From Sphingopyxis macrogoltabida (GTDB lineage Bacteria; Pseudomonadota; Alphaproteobacteria; Sphingomonadales; Sphingomonadaceae), in the NCBI GenBank assembly GCA_003241685.1, contig QFPJ01000048.1, forward strand, positions 1 through 17,649: DNA of 17,649 nt. The letters are read 5' to 3'. The notes beneath the pieces were generated by a model. That model was not told the DNA's origin and did no database searches. It saw only the letters and a program-made list of their open reading frames with translations. How positions within the stretch are numbered: the first letter of the stretch is position 1; every line of letters starts with the position of its first letter. The translations under genes were made by a program, and so were the position numbers. Positions 1 to 8,153 of this stretch are shown piece after piece.

Positions 1-1196
1 CCATGCGCATCCTTCGGCGCCCATAATTTGTCGCGGATCGTCGGATCGACCGTCGCGGTCTCCCCATCGCGGCCGAACTGGGCATAGGTCAGGCTGTGCC
101 GCGGTTCGCGGTCGTTGGCATAGATGACGTGACAGCCGGCGCAGCCCGAATGGCGATAATCGCCCGGCTGGTCGTTGGTGCCCATGAACCACATGAAGGG
201 GTCGTTGAGGCGCGTCTTGTGGATGTTGAGCACCGGAATGGCGACGCGCAGGCCGGTGCCGGGACCGCGGTTCGACTGTTTGAGGTCGGGGCGCCCCGGT
301 TCCTCCAGCCGCTGAATCTGCCCCGTCGGGTTGGGCAGGCCGATTTCGGGGAACTGCGTGTTGATGTTGCGGCCGCCGCGTTCGAACACGCGAAACACGT
401 CGCCGGGCGGAATGACGCTCCAGCGCGGCAGCGGGTACATGCGGGCCAGTGCGCCGCGCTTCTTTTCCTCGTCGGTCAGGATCTTGTCGGACGCGAAGCT
501 GGGTTTGCAGGCTTCCTTATAGTCCTCGGCGGTCAGGCGCGACGAGGGCGACAGGACGCACGCGGGCTTGCCATCGCGGGTATAGGCCTCGCCGAACACG
601 TAATTCTTGTACGGGACGATGCCGTTATTATAGGCTGCGCCGCCCCACAGCATCGCGCCGGTCGACATCAGCGACCGCTCGGTCGCCTCGATCACTTCCA
701 TATGGCAGGCGCCGCATGCCTCGCGCGCGACGCGATAGTCGCTGGGGTTGACGAAGCGGATGAATTCGGGCGCTTCCTTGTTGAGCAGCGTGTAGCTGCG
801 TTCGGGGTTCGCCGAACTGTCGTGCCAGCTGTTGGGCAGCGTCGGCTGCGGGTGGGCCAGCTTCATCGCCGCGATATTATAGGGATCGGTATAGCCCAGC
901 TCCGCCTTGCCGAAGGCGGCGGGAGACGCCGCGTCGCCGCCGTGGCAGTCGGTGCAGCCCAGCCGCACGGCCGGCGTCTTGTGCATCGACGGCTGGTCGG
1001 TCTGGGTGTGGCAGCTGTAACAGCCGCGCGACTTCGCATCGACGTCGGCCTCGCTCTGTTCGCGCGGGGCGGGCGGGGTGAAGCGATAGTCGACCTTGAC
1101 CGGCTTTTCCTCCTCCGCCGCACGGCTGACGCTGGCGCCGAAAGCGGCGGCCATCGTCAGGAAAGCGAGCAGGGCGAGGAGTTTGCGCATCATCAT
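1..1196 (-). CDS. Secreted multiheme c-type cytochrome, 3' end cut by window edge
   Basis: The frame is open from the ATG at 1196 to the left edge, about 398 residues, with no stop, so the C-terminus lies outside the window. The N-terminus is a signal peptide (MMMRKLLALLAFLTMAAAFG, followed by an Ala-rich cleavage region near residue 27). Four CXXCH heme c attachment motifs are visible: CYSCH at 59-63, CTDCH at 81-85, CGACH at 161-165 and CAGCH at 352-356. More may follow. The start overlaps the stop of the upstream barrel gene (TGATG), with no strong Shine-Dalgarno sequence, so translation is probably coupled to that gene. Two further in-frame ATG codons directly follow the first. By family knowledge, such proteins are matured in the periplasm and carry electrons. 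Location beside a beta-barrel suggests a role in electron transfer at the outer membrane, which is inference. The exact family was not identified. Confidence 0.88.
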   Translation of the reverse strand, partial: MMMRKLLALLAFLTMAAAFGASVSRAAEEEKPVKVDYRFTPPAPREQSEADVDAKSRGCYSCHTQTDQPSMHKTPAVRLGCTDCHGGDAASPAAFGKAELGYTDPYNIAAMKLAHPQPTLPNSWHDSSANPERSYTLLNKEAPEFIRFVNPSDYRVAREACGACHMEVIEATERSLMSTGAMLWGGAAYNNGIVPYKNYVFGEAYTRDGKPACVLSPSSRLTAEDYKEACKPSFASDKILTDEEKKRGALARMYPLPRWSVIPPGDVFRVFERGGRNINTQFPEIGLPNPTGQIQRLEEPGRPDLKQSNRGPGTGLRVAIPVLNIHKTRLNDPFMWFMGTNDQPGDYRHSGCAGCHVIYANDREPRHSLTYAQFGRDGETATVDPTIRDKLWAPKDAH

Positions 1197-3172
1197 CAAA
1201 AGCTCAGGATCATATTGGCAAGGATCGACACATAGGCGTTCTGGCGGGTCTTGTTCTCGAACAGGTCGTTGAACCCCTTGCCGGGCAGCAGCACCGCGGC
1301 GCTGAGGCGCCCGACGATGTTCTGCGTCGCCTTCGGCCGCCAGATGCCCGCGACCGACAGGTCCCAGCCGATCGACTTGGGGATCGACCCTTCCATACGC
1401 AGCGCCTGCAGCGTCGCGGTGTTTTCGAACCACAGATGGTTGGCGTTGAAGCTGACCCGCGTCTGCGGCGACAGGTCGAAATCGGCGCCCGCGCCGACGA
1501 AGACCGTGCCGGGATTGTTGAAATTCGACTGCCCTTCTTCCTTCGACGAACGCAGCGAGTTCAACAGGCCGTTGCGGCCGCTCAAGGAAATCACGCGGCC
1601 GCCGCCGGCGAAGGGGATGGTCTGGCGAATCCAGTAGCTGGTGTCCGCGCCGCCGAAGATCGGGTTTTCGAAGATGGCGTCGAAGCCGCCCTCGGTCTTG
1701 TTATAGGGGTCGCCGTCGCCGGTGGCATAAAGGCCCGACAGGCGGAAGCGCATCCAGTCATGGTCGTAGCTCAGTTCGACCGCGCCGAACCCCGCGCGGA
1801 CCTGCGCCGGCCGGCTGGTGAAGAAGCTGTTCCGGTCCTCGCCCAGCGCCACATAGAAGCTGGCGGTCAGGTTGAGGCGGCCGACGCGGCCGTCGGCGCT
1901 GTAGCCCAGATAGACGACGTCATATTCGCGCCCGCGCAGATCGCCGAGCAACGCCGGGCGAACCGGGAAGCCATTATGGTCGATCTGAACGTCGTTCTTT
2001 TCCCGGTTCATATTATAGGTGACGCTGATCTGGCTGGTCAGGCCGACCACCGGGAAATCCTGGCGATAGAGGTTGGCGGTCAGGATGAAATCGTCGCGCG
2101 GCGTCTGGGTGATGTCGTTGAGGCCGGAGTTGGTGTCCTTTTCCAGCCGCCAGAAGGCCGCGAAATTATACTGGATGCGATTGTTGTCGCGATTGCCGAA
2201 GAACCGCAGGCCAAGCTGGCTGTCGTTGAACAGGAAGCCGCGAAAATCGCTCTGAAACGGCTGGATGCCCAGGCGCACCGAATAGAAGTCGTAGCGGTCC
2301 GACGTGTTGCCCAGATGCTTGTCGACGAACAATTCCTGCACGCCCAGGAAACTGTCGTAGCGGTGGCTCGCCTTCGACGGGCGCACGTCGAGCACGCGCC
2401 GTTCGGGCACGTCGACATAATTGGCCTGATAGGCCAGCGTCAGGCGATATTCGACATCGGGCGGCTTGAACGCCGTCGACCCCTTGATCAGCGCGACGCC
2501 GCCGATGAAGGTTTGCGCGAAGACATAGCTGCGGTTCTTGCCGAACACGTCGAGACTGCCCGGCCGTTCGGTCGTCTGAACCCCGACGGGAATCGGAAAG
2601 GTGCGCGGTTCGAACACCGTGTCCGACACCGCATTGGCGACGAAGAACCAGTCGTCGCCCTTGATCGGCAGCCATTTCACCTTGCTGCGGTCGATCGCGC
2701 GGTCGCCCTTCAGCGTATTCTGGTGATAGGGGTCGAACCAGCGTTCCTTGACCACGCCCAGCGTCTCGATCAACCGCCAGCGGTCGGGCACCGGCAACTG
2801 GTCCTCGATCCCCGGGAAATATTCGGGCGGCGGCGGACGCAGCGCGCCGACATTGTCCTGCGTCAGCTGTTCGGGAAGGTCGGGACGATAGCCGGGACGG
2901 CGGCGCCCCTCGATGATCTGGGTGACGAGATCGTCCTTGATCACCTCCTGCCAGTCGACGGGCGGCGGCGGCGGCGTGAGGTCGTCGAGCGCGGGTTCGC
3001 CGGCGGGATCGGGCGCCGCAGCTGCGGGGGATGCCGGGGATGCGGGTTGATCGGCGACGGGCTCGCCGGCCGGTTCCGGGGCGGGCGGCAGCGGCTGCAC
3101 CACCTCGTCCGCCGGCGCGCCCTGCGCCGCCAGCGTGGCGATGATCGGTAAAAGGCTGCCCCCGACGATCAT
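1196..3172 (-). CDS. Outer-membrane beta-barrel protein (porin-like), cytochrome-linked
   Basis: The 658-residue product starts with a short hydrophobic signal-like segment (MIVGGSLLPIIATLAAQGA), then a Pro/Ala/Glu-rich linker to about residue 75. From about residue 130 onward it has alternating aromatic/polar strands with Gly/Asn/Asp turns typical of an outer-membrane barrel. It ends LANMILSF, with the C-terminal Phe expected of a BAM-assembled barrel. No CXXCH motif is present, so it is not itself a cytochrome. It begins 3 nt after the lipoprotein gene stop and its own stop overlaps the next cytochrome start (TGATG). Its position between multiheme cytochrome genes suggests it forms the barrel sheath of a porin-cytochrome electron conduit, comparable in concept to MtrB/PioB or Geobacter OmbB. 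That functional link is inference, and I cannot show homology to those families by eye. The alternative is a specific substrate porin. The signal peptide is unusual in lacking a basic N-region, so the start is somewhat uncertain. Confidence 0.8.
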   Translation of the reverse strand: MIVGGSLLPIIATLAAQGAPADEVVQPLPPAPEPAGEPVADQPASPASPAAAAPDPAGEPALDDLTPPPPPVDWQEVIKDDLVTQIIEGRRRPGYRPDLPEQLTQDNVGALRPPPPEYFPGIEDQLPVPDRWRLIETLGVVKERWFDPYHQNTLKGDRAIDRSKVKWLPIKGDDWFFVANAVSDTVFEPRTFPIPVGVQTTERPGSLDVFGKNRSYVFAQTFIGGVALIKGSTAFKPPDVEYRLTLAYQANYVDVPERRVLDVRPSKASHRYDSFLGVQELFVDKHLGNTSDRYDFYSVRLGIQPFQSDFRGFLFNDSQLGLRFFGNRDNNRIQYNFAAFWRLEKDTNSGLNDITQTPRDDFILTANLYRQDFPVVGLTSQISVTYNMNREKNDVQIDHNGFPVRPALLGDLRGREYDVVYLGYSADGRVGRLNLTASFYVALGEDRNSFFTSRPAQVRAGFGAVELSYDHDWMRFRLSGLYATGDGDPYNKTEGGFDAIFENPIFGGADTSYWIRQTIPFAGGGRVISLSGRNGLLNSLRSSKEEGQSNFNNPGTVFVGAGADFDLSPQTRVSFNANHLWFENTATLQALRMEGSIPKSIGWDLSVAGIWRPKATQNIVGRLSAAVLLPGKGFNDLFENKTRQNAYVSILANMILSF

Positions 3173-3175
3173 CGT

Positions 3176-5158
3176 CTATAGCCCGTCGCAGACATTTTGC
3201 TGCGCGGTGTCGAGGAAGGGTGCGAAGGGGCAGCTGATATAGCGCAGCCGCACCGTCTTGCCGTCGGCGAGCGTCACGACGATGCGGTCGGCGCGGCGGT
3301 CGGCGGGGGCATTGCCGATGCCGCCGACCCGCGCGCCGCCATTGTTCGTGCCGAGGAAGCTGATCATGTCATCCTGATCGATGCCGTCGCCCGACACGCC
3401 GATCGCCCCGACAAGCTGCGTCCCGCGATAGATGGGGACCGATCCCGGAAAGATCTGGATACCGTTCTGGAGCCGGTTCTGCCCCGGCGCGACATCGGGC
3501 AGCGTCGTGCAGCGCGCCGGCGTGTCGGTCGGGCTGGCGCCCGACACGAAGCCCAGATGCGCGCCCAGATTGCCGATGATCAGCGCCGATTGCAGCCCCG
3601 TTGAGAATGGGTTGAACTGCGCGATCGGTCGCGACAGCGGCCCGTGCGGGCGGCCGACTTCGCCATCGGGGAAATAGGGGCGCGACAGATTGCCGCCCGA
3701 TCGGTCGGCAAAGGCGACGGTGCCGGTCAGCGCGGCGGGGTCGTTCAGGAAGCTGCGCACCGCCGGAACGAAGGCCGCGACATCGGCGCTGGCGTTGGCG
3801 CCGAGTTCCGCGCCGGCCTGCGCGCCCGAGAAAAAGGCTGCCGTGCGCGCCTTCTGCAAGGACACGTCGGTGCCGAAAATCGGCGCGTCGGGCGAACGGA
3901 CGACCCCCAATATCGCGCCATGGGTATCGACGACGCTGATCGACACCTGGGCGCGGCTGTCGAGCGGGCGGCGGATTTGCGCGCGGGCGCGGCTCATGAC
4001 CGCGAAGGCCTCTTCCATGACGGCGCGCACTTCCACTGCGGTCAGCGGCGCGCTGTTGCTCGCGCCATCGGTGCCGGCACGGATCGGGTAGCGGTTGGCG
4101 CCGCTGCCGTTGGTCAGGATGAAGGCGTCCCGGTTGGAAAACTCCGCCGTCGTCGACGGCCGGATGCCCGACGCCTCGGTGCCATAGGCGGTGCCGGCAA
4201 TGACCGCCGCATTGGCGTAGCCGATGACCGCGACCAGATTGCCCGCCGACCCGTTGACGCTTGCGAAACCGGCGCCGCCGCTGGTCGTCAGCCCGGCATA
4301 GGTCGCATCGGAAAAGCGCAAGGCGGTGCCGTCGACGGTGATCTTGTCCGCAGTGATCGTCGTCGGCGCTTCGAACCCGCGCGTGCCGGCGAGCGCGATG
4401 AACTCTTCCGCGTCATTGTCGATGTCGAGGATATTGGGATCGCTGCCATAGACGCCGTCGCCCATGACACCGATGCCGCCGACCAGGACGCCATTCTTGT
4501 AGAGCGGCAGACCGCCCGGATCGGCGGAGAGGCCCAACGGCGAACGCTTTGGACCGATCAGCGCCGCGCCGCCCGCCGCGCCGAAGCGCGACACCAGGTC
4601 GCTGCACGGCAGCTGGCTGAACTGCACGCCGAACAGCGGCCCGCTTTCCAGACCCGCCGTCGTCGGCGCGGGCGGAAAATGTTCCTGCACGATCTGGCTG
4701 GCGGTGCGGGTCGAAAAGGCGTTGCCGGCGCTGGACAGATAGGCACCCGTCACCGCCTTCGCGATCGCGCCGCCCTCCGCCGGGAAGGTCACATTCTGCG
4801 CGTCGATGCTGTTGCCGTTGGGCGCTGGCGCGGTCGTCGCGGTCGCCCGCGCGCCGTTCATGCGAAACACCGCCAGGACGTTGCCGACCCGGTCGGTCAC
4901 GGCGATCACCGACGGCAGGCTGCGCGCCTGCGCCTCGGCGATGGCATTGGCCAGAACGGTCTGCACATCGGCGATGCTGAGCGATTCCGCCGCCGGCGGG
5001 GTAAACAGCCCCCCGGTCGGCGTGGGCGTCGGCACCGGCGTCGGAGCGGGGGTGGGCGTCGAACCGCCCCCGCCACCACCGCCGCCGCAGGAGGACAACA
5101 GAAGCGCGGCGATCGCCGCGAAGCCCGCTGAACGGAAAAGTCGGGGTTTGGTCTGCAT
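3176..5158 (-). CDS. Outer-membrane-type lipoprotein with two GlcG/HbpS-like domains
   Basis: The 660-residue protein has a lipoprotein signal peptide with lipobox LSSC, lipidated Cys at residue 24. It is followed by eight Gly and then a Thr-Pro repeat linker to about residue 48, which looks like a flexible tether. Residue +2 is Gly rather than Asp, consistent with sorting to the outer membrane. Two GlcG/HbpS-like (heme-binding-protein, PF03928-type) regions follow, at about 58-300 and 370-600. Each starts with a helix of the form LSIADVQTVLANAIAEA or LTAVEVRAVMEEAFAVM and contains a Gly-rich return segment (LVGGIGVMGDG and LVGAIGVSGDG). Known members of this family bind heme or act near glycolate metabolism. 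Here heme binding is only inferred. The gene begins 5 nt after the pentaheme cytochrome stop and ends 3 nt before the barrel gene, so it is part of the same operon. The start was chosen because it gives an exact lipoprotein signal. Confidence 0.85.
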   Translation of the reverse strand: MQTKPRLFRSAGFAAIAALLLSSCGGGGGGGGSTPTPAPTPVPTPTPTGGLFTPPAAESLSIADVQTVLANAIAEAQARSLPSVIAVTDRVGNVLAVFRMNGARATATTAPAPNGNSIDAQNVTFPAEGGAIAKAVTGAYLSSAGNAFSTRTASQIVQEHFPPAPTTAGLESGPLFGVQFSQLPCSDLVSRFGAAGGAALIGPKRSPLGLSADPGGLPLYKNGVLVGGIGVMGDGVYGSDPNILDIDNDAEEFIALAGTRGFEAPTTITADKITVDGTALRFSDATYAGLTTSGGAGFASVNGSAGNLVAVIGYANAAVIAGTAYGTEASGIRPSTTAEFSNRDAFILTNGSGANRYPIRAGTDGASNSAPLTAVEVRAVMEEAFAVMSRARAQIRRPLDSRAQVSISVVDTHGAILGVVRSPDAPIFGTDVSLQKARTAAFFSGAQAGAELGANASADVAAFVPAVRSFLNDPAALTGTVAFADRSGGNLSRPYFPDGEVGRPHGPLSRPIAQFNPFSTGLQSALIIGNLGAHLGFVSGASPTDTPARCTTLPDVAPGQNRLQNGIQIFPGSVPIYRGTQLVGAIGVSGDGIDQDDMISFLGTNNGGARVGGIGNAPADRRADRIVVTLADGKTVRLRYISCPFAPFLDTAQQNVCDGL

Positions 5159-5163
5159 GGCTG

Positions 5164-6597
5164 TTATCGCAAGGCCCGGATCGACCGCACCGCACTGTCC
5201 AGCGAGGCCTGGAATTCGGTGGGCTTATAGGCATTGGGGTCCTTCACCGCGGCATAGGCGCGGTCGATGTCGCCGCGAATGCCGGCCGCCGCGCCCACGG
5301 TGATCCGGCCCGACGACACCATCGAATTGAGCAGCGTGTCGACCCCCATCACCGCCTGCTGCGACCCGGCATAGTCGGTGAAGCGGTCGCTGATCGCCTT
5401 GGCCGAAATCGCATCGACCAGCGCGAAGGCGTCGGTGCCCGAAAAACCGCGCGCGGCGAACGCCGCCTTCAGCGCCGCCACCGTTTCGCCCAGCCGGGCG
5501 GCGGCGGCGACCGCGGTCGCGCGGTCGGCGGCCATCGCCTTGTGGAAGGCGTCGGTCCGCGCCGCGAGCTGATCGGCGAGCGCCGGGGCGGCCAGCCGCG
5601 CGGCGGCCGCCAGCATGATCAGATTTTCGTCATTATAGGGCGGCATCCCTTCGGGGATCGACCGCCCGGGATTGTCGACCCCGGTGCGCAGCGGCTTCGC
5701 CTGATCGAAAATGCGGCGATGGCAGCTGTGGCAATCGAGGAAATAGAATTCGGGGAACATGCCTTCGGTGCCGCGCCGCGACTGGAACAGCGACAGGCTG
5801 CGCTCGAGCGCGGTCGCCTGTCCCACCGCCCACATCTGGACATGGTCGGTGCGTCCGCGGCCCGACCCGAATTTCCGCCAGCCATAGTCCGCATCCTCCT
5901 GGTGATGCGCCTGGAGCGAGGAGAAAAGGTCGAGTTCGAAGCTGATGCGCGGGTGGCCCGCCGCCATGATGCGGTGCGTCACGAACTGCCCGTCGGCCGC
6001 CGAGCCGAAGTGGCAATCGACGCAAACGCCCGCGCGCACGACGGGGTCTTCCAGCTTCTTAAGGCCGCTGCGCACATTGGCGAGATGCTTTTCGCGCATT
6101 TCGGCATCGGGATTGGCGTTGGTGCCGACCCCGGCATAATGGCTGGCCAGCCAGCCGCCCGCCGGGCCGTGACAGGATTCGCAGCCGACGCCATCGTCCA
6201 GCGGCACCGCGCCGCGCGCCGTCCCGGCGGTCGCATGACAGCCGATGCACATCTGCGCCTTCGACGGGTCGCCGATGCCCAGATTCTTGGCGATGAACTG
6301 GCTGCGGCTGTTGTTCAGCACCGCCCACGCCCGGCTGTGCGCGCCGCCGGGGGTCGAAGGCTCCTGCCATTTCATCAGCTCGTCCTGGCGCACGACGACC
6401 CCGTCGCCTTCCATCCGGCCGTGACAGGTCGATCCGGCGCAGGAGGCGACGCCGGTGTAACGCGCGCCGCCTTCGCCCTGCGAACGGGCGGGCGGGGCGG
6501 CAACGACCGCCGCGACGCCCAGCGCAAGCAACAACAGCGCAAGGGCGGCAAAAGCCGCCCAAGGCCGATCGCCGCGCCGTGAAATCGCGTGCGCCAT
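5164..6597 (-). CDS. Pentaheme c-type cytochrome (cytochrome c554-like)
   Basis: The 477-residue product has an N-terminal basic stretch and a hydrophobic segment at about 14-36, a signal peptide or membrane anchor, and then a periplasmic region. Five heme c motifs are visible: an unusual CX4CH (CAGSTCH, 53-59) and four CXXCH (CIGCH 117-121, CESCH 139-143, CVDCH 192-196, CHSCH 289-293). Additional conserved His residues between them are potential distal ligands. The arrangement with ASCAGSTCHG near the N-terminus resembles the cytochrome c554 / multiheme family. The last 150 residues are helical and heme-free. A good ribosome binding site (AAAAGGGG, 6606-6613) lies 8 nt before the start. It is the first gene of the tightly spaced cytochrome-lipoprotein-barrel-cytochrome set and follows gdhA by 39 nt. 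The likely role is periplasmic electron carriage to or from the barrel-associated partners. The electron donor, electron acceptor and direction of flow are unknown. Confidence 0.88.
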   Translation of the reverse strand: MAHAISRRGDRPWAAFAALALLLLALGVAAVVAAPPARSQGEGGARYTGVASCAGSTCHGRMEGDGVVVRQDELMKWQEPSTPGGAHSRAWAVLNNSRSQFIAKNLGIGDPSKAQMCIGCHATAGTARGAVPLDDGVGCESCHGPAGGWLASHYAGVGTNANPDAEMREKHLANVRSGLKKLEDPVVRAGVCVDCHFGSAADGQFVTHRIMAAGHPRISFELDLFSSLQAHHQEDADYGWRKFGSGRGRTDHVQMWAVGQATALERSLSLFQSRRGTEGMFPEFYFLDCHSCHRRIFDQAKPLRTGVDNPGRSIPEGMPPYNDENLIMLAAAARLAAPALADQLAARTDAFHKAMAADRATAVAAAARLGETVAALKAAFAARGFSGTDAFALVDAISAKAISDRFTDYAGSQQAVMGVDTLLNSMVSSGRITVGAAAGIRGDIDRAYAAVKDPNAYKPTEFQASLDSAVRSIRALR

Positions 6598-6636
6598 TCG
6601 CAGTACCCCTTTTACCCCGGTCCGACGCTTTAGCGC

Positions 6637-7992
6637 CTAAACCACTCCGAACGCCAGCATCGCATCGGCGACTTTCTTGAAGCCCGCGATATTGGCACCC
6701 TTCACATAATCGATATAGCCGCCGCCCTGGTCGCCATAGGTCAGGCAACTCTTGTGGATGCCCGCCATGATGTCCTTGAGCATCTGTTGCAGCTCGTCTT
6801 CCTTCCAGCTGCGCCGTTCGCTGTTCTGGCTCATTTCAAGGCCCGACACCGCGACGCCGCCGGCATTCGCCGCCTTGCCGGGGGCGAACATGATCTTCGC
6901 ATCCTTGAACACATGCACGCCGTCAAGGTTGGTGGGCATGTTCGCGCCCTCGCTGACCGCGATGCAGCCGTTCTTGACGAGCAGCTTCGCATCCTCGCCC
7001 AGCAGTTCGTTCTGCGTCGCGCAGGGCAGCGCAACGTCGCATTTCACGCCCCACGGCGTCTTGCCGGGGGTGAAGGTCGCGCCCTTATATTCTTCGACAT
7101 ATTCCTCGATCCGGCCGCGGCGGTGCGTCTTGTGCGCCTTGACCCAGTCGATCTTTTCCTGGGTGATGCCATCGGGGTCGTGAATGAAGCCGCCCGAATC
7201 GGACAGGGTCAGCACCTTGCCGCCCAGCTGGACGATCTTTTCGGCGGCATGGGTCGCGACATTGCCCGAACCGGAGATGACCGCCGTCTTGCCGACCAGA
7301 TCCATGTCCTTGGCCGCGAGCATGTTCTGGAGGAAATAGACGGCGCCATAGCCCGTTGCCTCGGGCCGGATCAGCGACCCGCCCCATTCGATGCCCTTGC
7401 CGGTCAGCACGCCGGTGAATTCGTTGGTGATCCGCTTGTACTGGCCGAACATGAAGCCGATTTCGCGCCCGCCGACGCCGATATCGCCCGCCGGCACGTC
7501 AACGTCGGCGCCGATGTGCCGATAGAGTTCGGTCATAAAGCTCTGGCAGAAGCGCATGATCTCGCGCACGCTCTTGCCCTTGGGATTGAAGTTCGATCCG
7601 CCCTTGCCGCCGCCCATCGGCAGCCCGGTCAGCGCATTTTTGAACGTCTGTTCGAAGGCGAGGAATTTGAGGACGCTCTCCGTCACGCTCGGGTGGAAAC
7701 GGATGCCCCCCTTGTACGGGCCGATGGCGTTGTTGTTCTGAACGCGCCAGCCGCGCTGCACGCGGATATTGCCATTGTCATCCTCCCAGCACACGCGGAA
7801 GGACACGACCCGGTCGGGCTCGGCGATGCGGCGCAGTATCTGCTGCGAATGATAGTCTTCCTTGTCGGCGATGAAGTCGTAAATATCTTCCGCGACTTCC
7901 TGAACCGCCTGGACGAACTCCAGCTGTCCGGGGTTGCGTCGCTGCACCCCTTCCATGAACGTCGCAAAGTCGACGTGATCCGAAACTGCCAT
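6637..7992 (-). CDS. gdhA: NADP-type glutamate dehydrogenase
   Basis: The 451-residue protein has the length and motifs of the hexameric small GDH family. It interconverts 2-oxoglutarate plus ammonium and glutamate in the cytoplasm. Visible signatures include the substrate-binding segment NNAIGPYKGGIRFHPSV near residue 90, the Lys-containing GGGKGGSNFNPKGKS, the PAGDIGVGGREIGFMFGQY block, and a Rossmann motif SGSGNVATHAAEK for the cofactor. Assignment to NADP rather than NAD rests on overall resemblance to bacterial GdhA and is not proven. The start is supported by a strong purine-rich ribosome binding site (AGGGAGGGG, 7996-8004). The gene ends 39 nt before the pentaheme cytochrome on the same strand with only a weak dyad between, so read-through into the cytochrome operon is possible. 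A promoter must lie in the 161-nt gap shared with the divergent TPR gene. Confidence 0.97.
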   Translation of the reverse strand: MAVSDHVDFATFMEGVQRRNPGQLEFVQAVQEVAEDIYDFIADKEDYHSQQILRRIAEPDRVVSFRVCWEDDNGNIRVQRGWRVQNNNAIGPYKGGIRFHPSVTESVLKFLAFEQTFKNALTGLPMGGGKGGSNFNPKGKSVREIMRFCQSFMTELYRHIGADVDVPAGDIGVGGREIGFMFGQYKRITNEFTGVLTGKGIEWGGSLIRPEATGYGAVYFLQNMLAAKDMDLVGKTAVISGSGNVATHAAEKIVQLGGKVLTLSDSGGFIHDPDGITQEKIDWVKAHKTHRRGRIEEYVEEYKGATFTPGKTPWGVKCDVALPCATQNELLGEDAKLLVKNGCIAVSEGANMPTNLDGVHVFKDAKIMFAPGKAANAGGVAVSGLEMSQNSERRSWKEDELQQMLKDIMAGIHKSCLTYGDQGGGYIDYVKGANIAGFKKVADAMLAFGVV

Positions 7993-7995
7993 GCA

Positions 7996-8004
7996 CCCCT
8001 CCCT
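7996..8004 (-). promoter_or_regulatory. Ribosome binding site of gdhA
   Basis: On the minus strand this reads AGGGAGGGG, ending 3 nt before the ATG at 7992, with the GGAGG core about 5 nt away. It supports this start over internal ATGs. Confidence 0.7.
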
Positions 8005-8142
8005 GCAGAGACTGGGAAAACCGGTGCGACCCCTTTTTTACGATTTTGTCGTTGACCGACCTCGCACCTCCAAGGCTACACCATCGCCCGGCAAAGGCAA
8101 GATGCCAGCGCGTCGGCCCGCGATTTTTTCGCGGACGCACAA
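8005..8142. promoter_or_regulatory. Divergent promoter region between gdhA and the TPR gene
   Basis: The two genes start in opposite directions from this gap, so promoters for both must lie here. It contains an A/T run (ccctttttta at about 8031-8040) in otherwise GC-rich DNA. I could not identify convincing -35/-10 pairs or an operator. Confidence 0.4.
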
Positions 8143-8153
8143 GAGGGGCAAAA

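Noticed and set aside
96..1235. 379-aa plus-strand open frame antisense to the multiheme cytochrome
   Set aside because: It is the complement of a gene with signal peptide and four CXXCH motifs. Its Arg/Ala/Gly/Val-rich composition is typical of antisense frames in GC-rich DNA.
1436..3151. 571-aa plus-strand open frame opposite the barrel gene
   Set aside because: No signal, domain or ribosome binding site. It mirrors the barrel codons, and the barrel has a coherent signal peptide and C-terminal Phe.
3644..5131. 495-aa plus-strand frame opposite the GlcG-type lipoprotein
   Set aside because: Highly Arg/Gly-rich, no recognisable motifs. The minus-strand gene has an exact lipobox and two domain copies.
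5542..6582. 346-aa plus-strand frame opposite the pentaheme cytochrome
   Set aside because: Antisense of an obvious cytochrome, no start signal or family resemblance.
6754..8055. 433-aa plus-strand frame opposite gdhA
   Set aside because: Shadow of a highly conserved gdhA.
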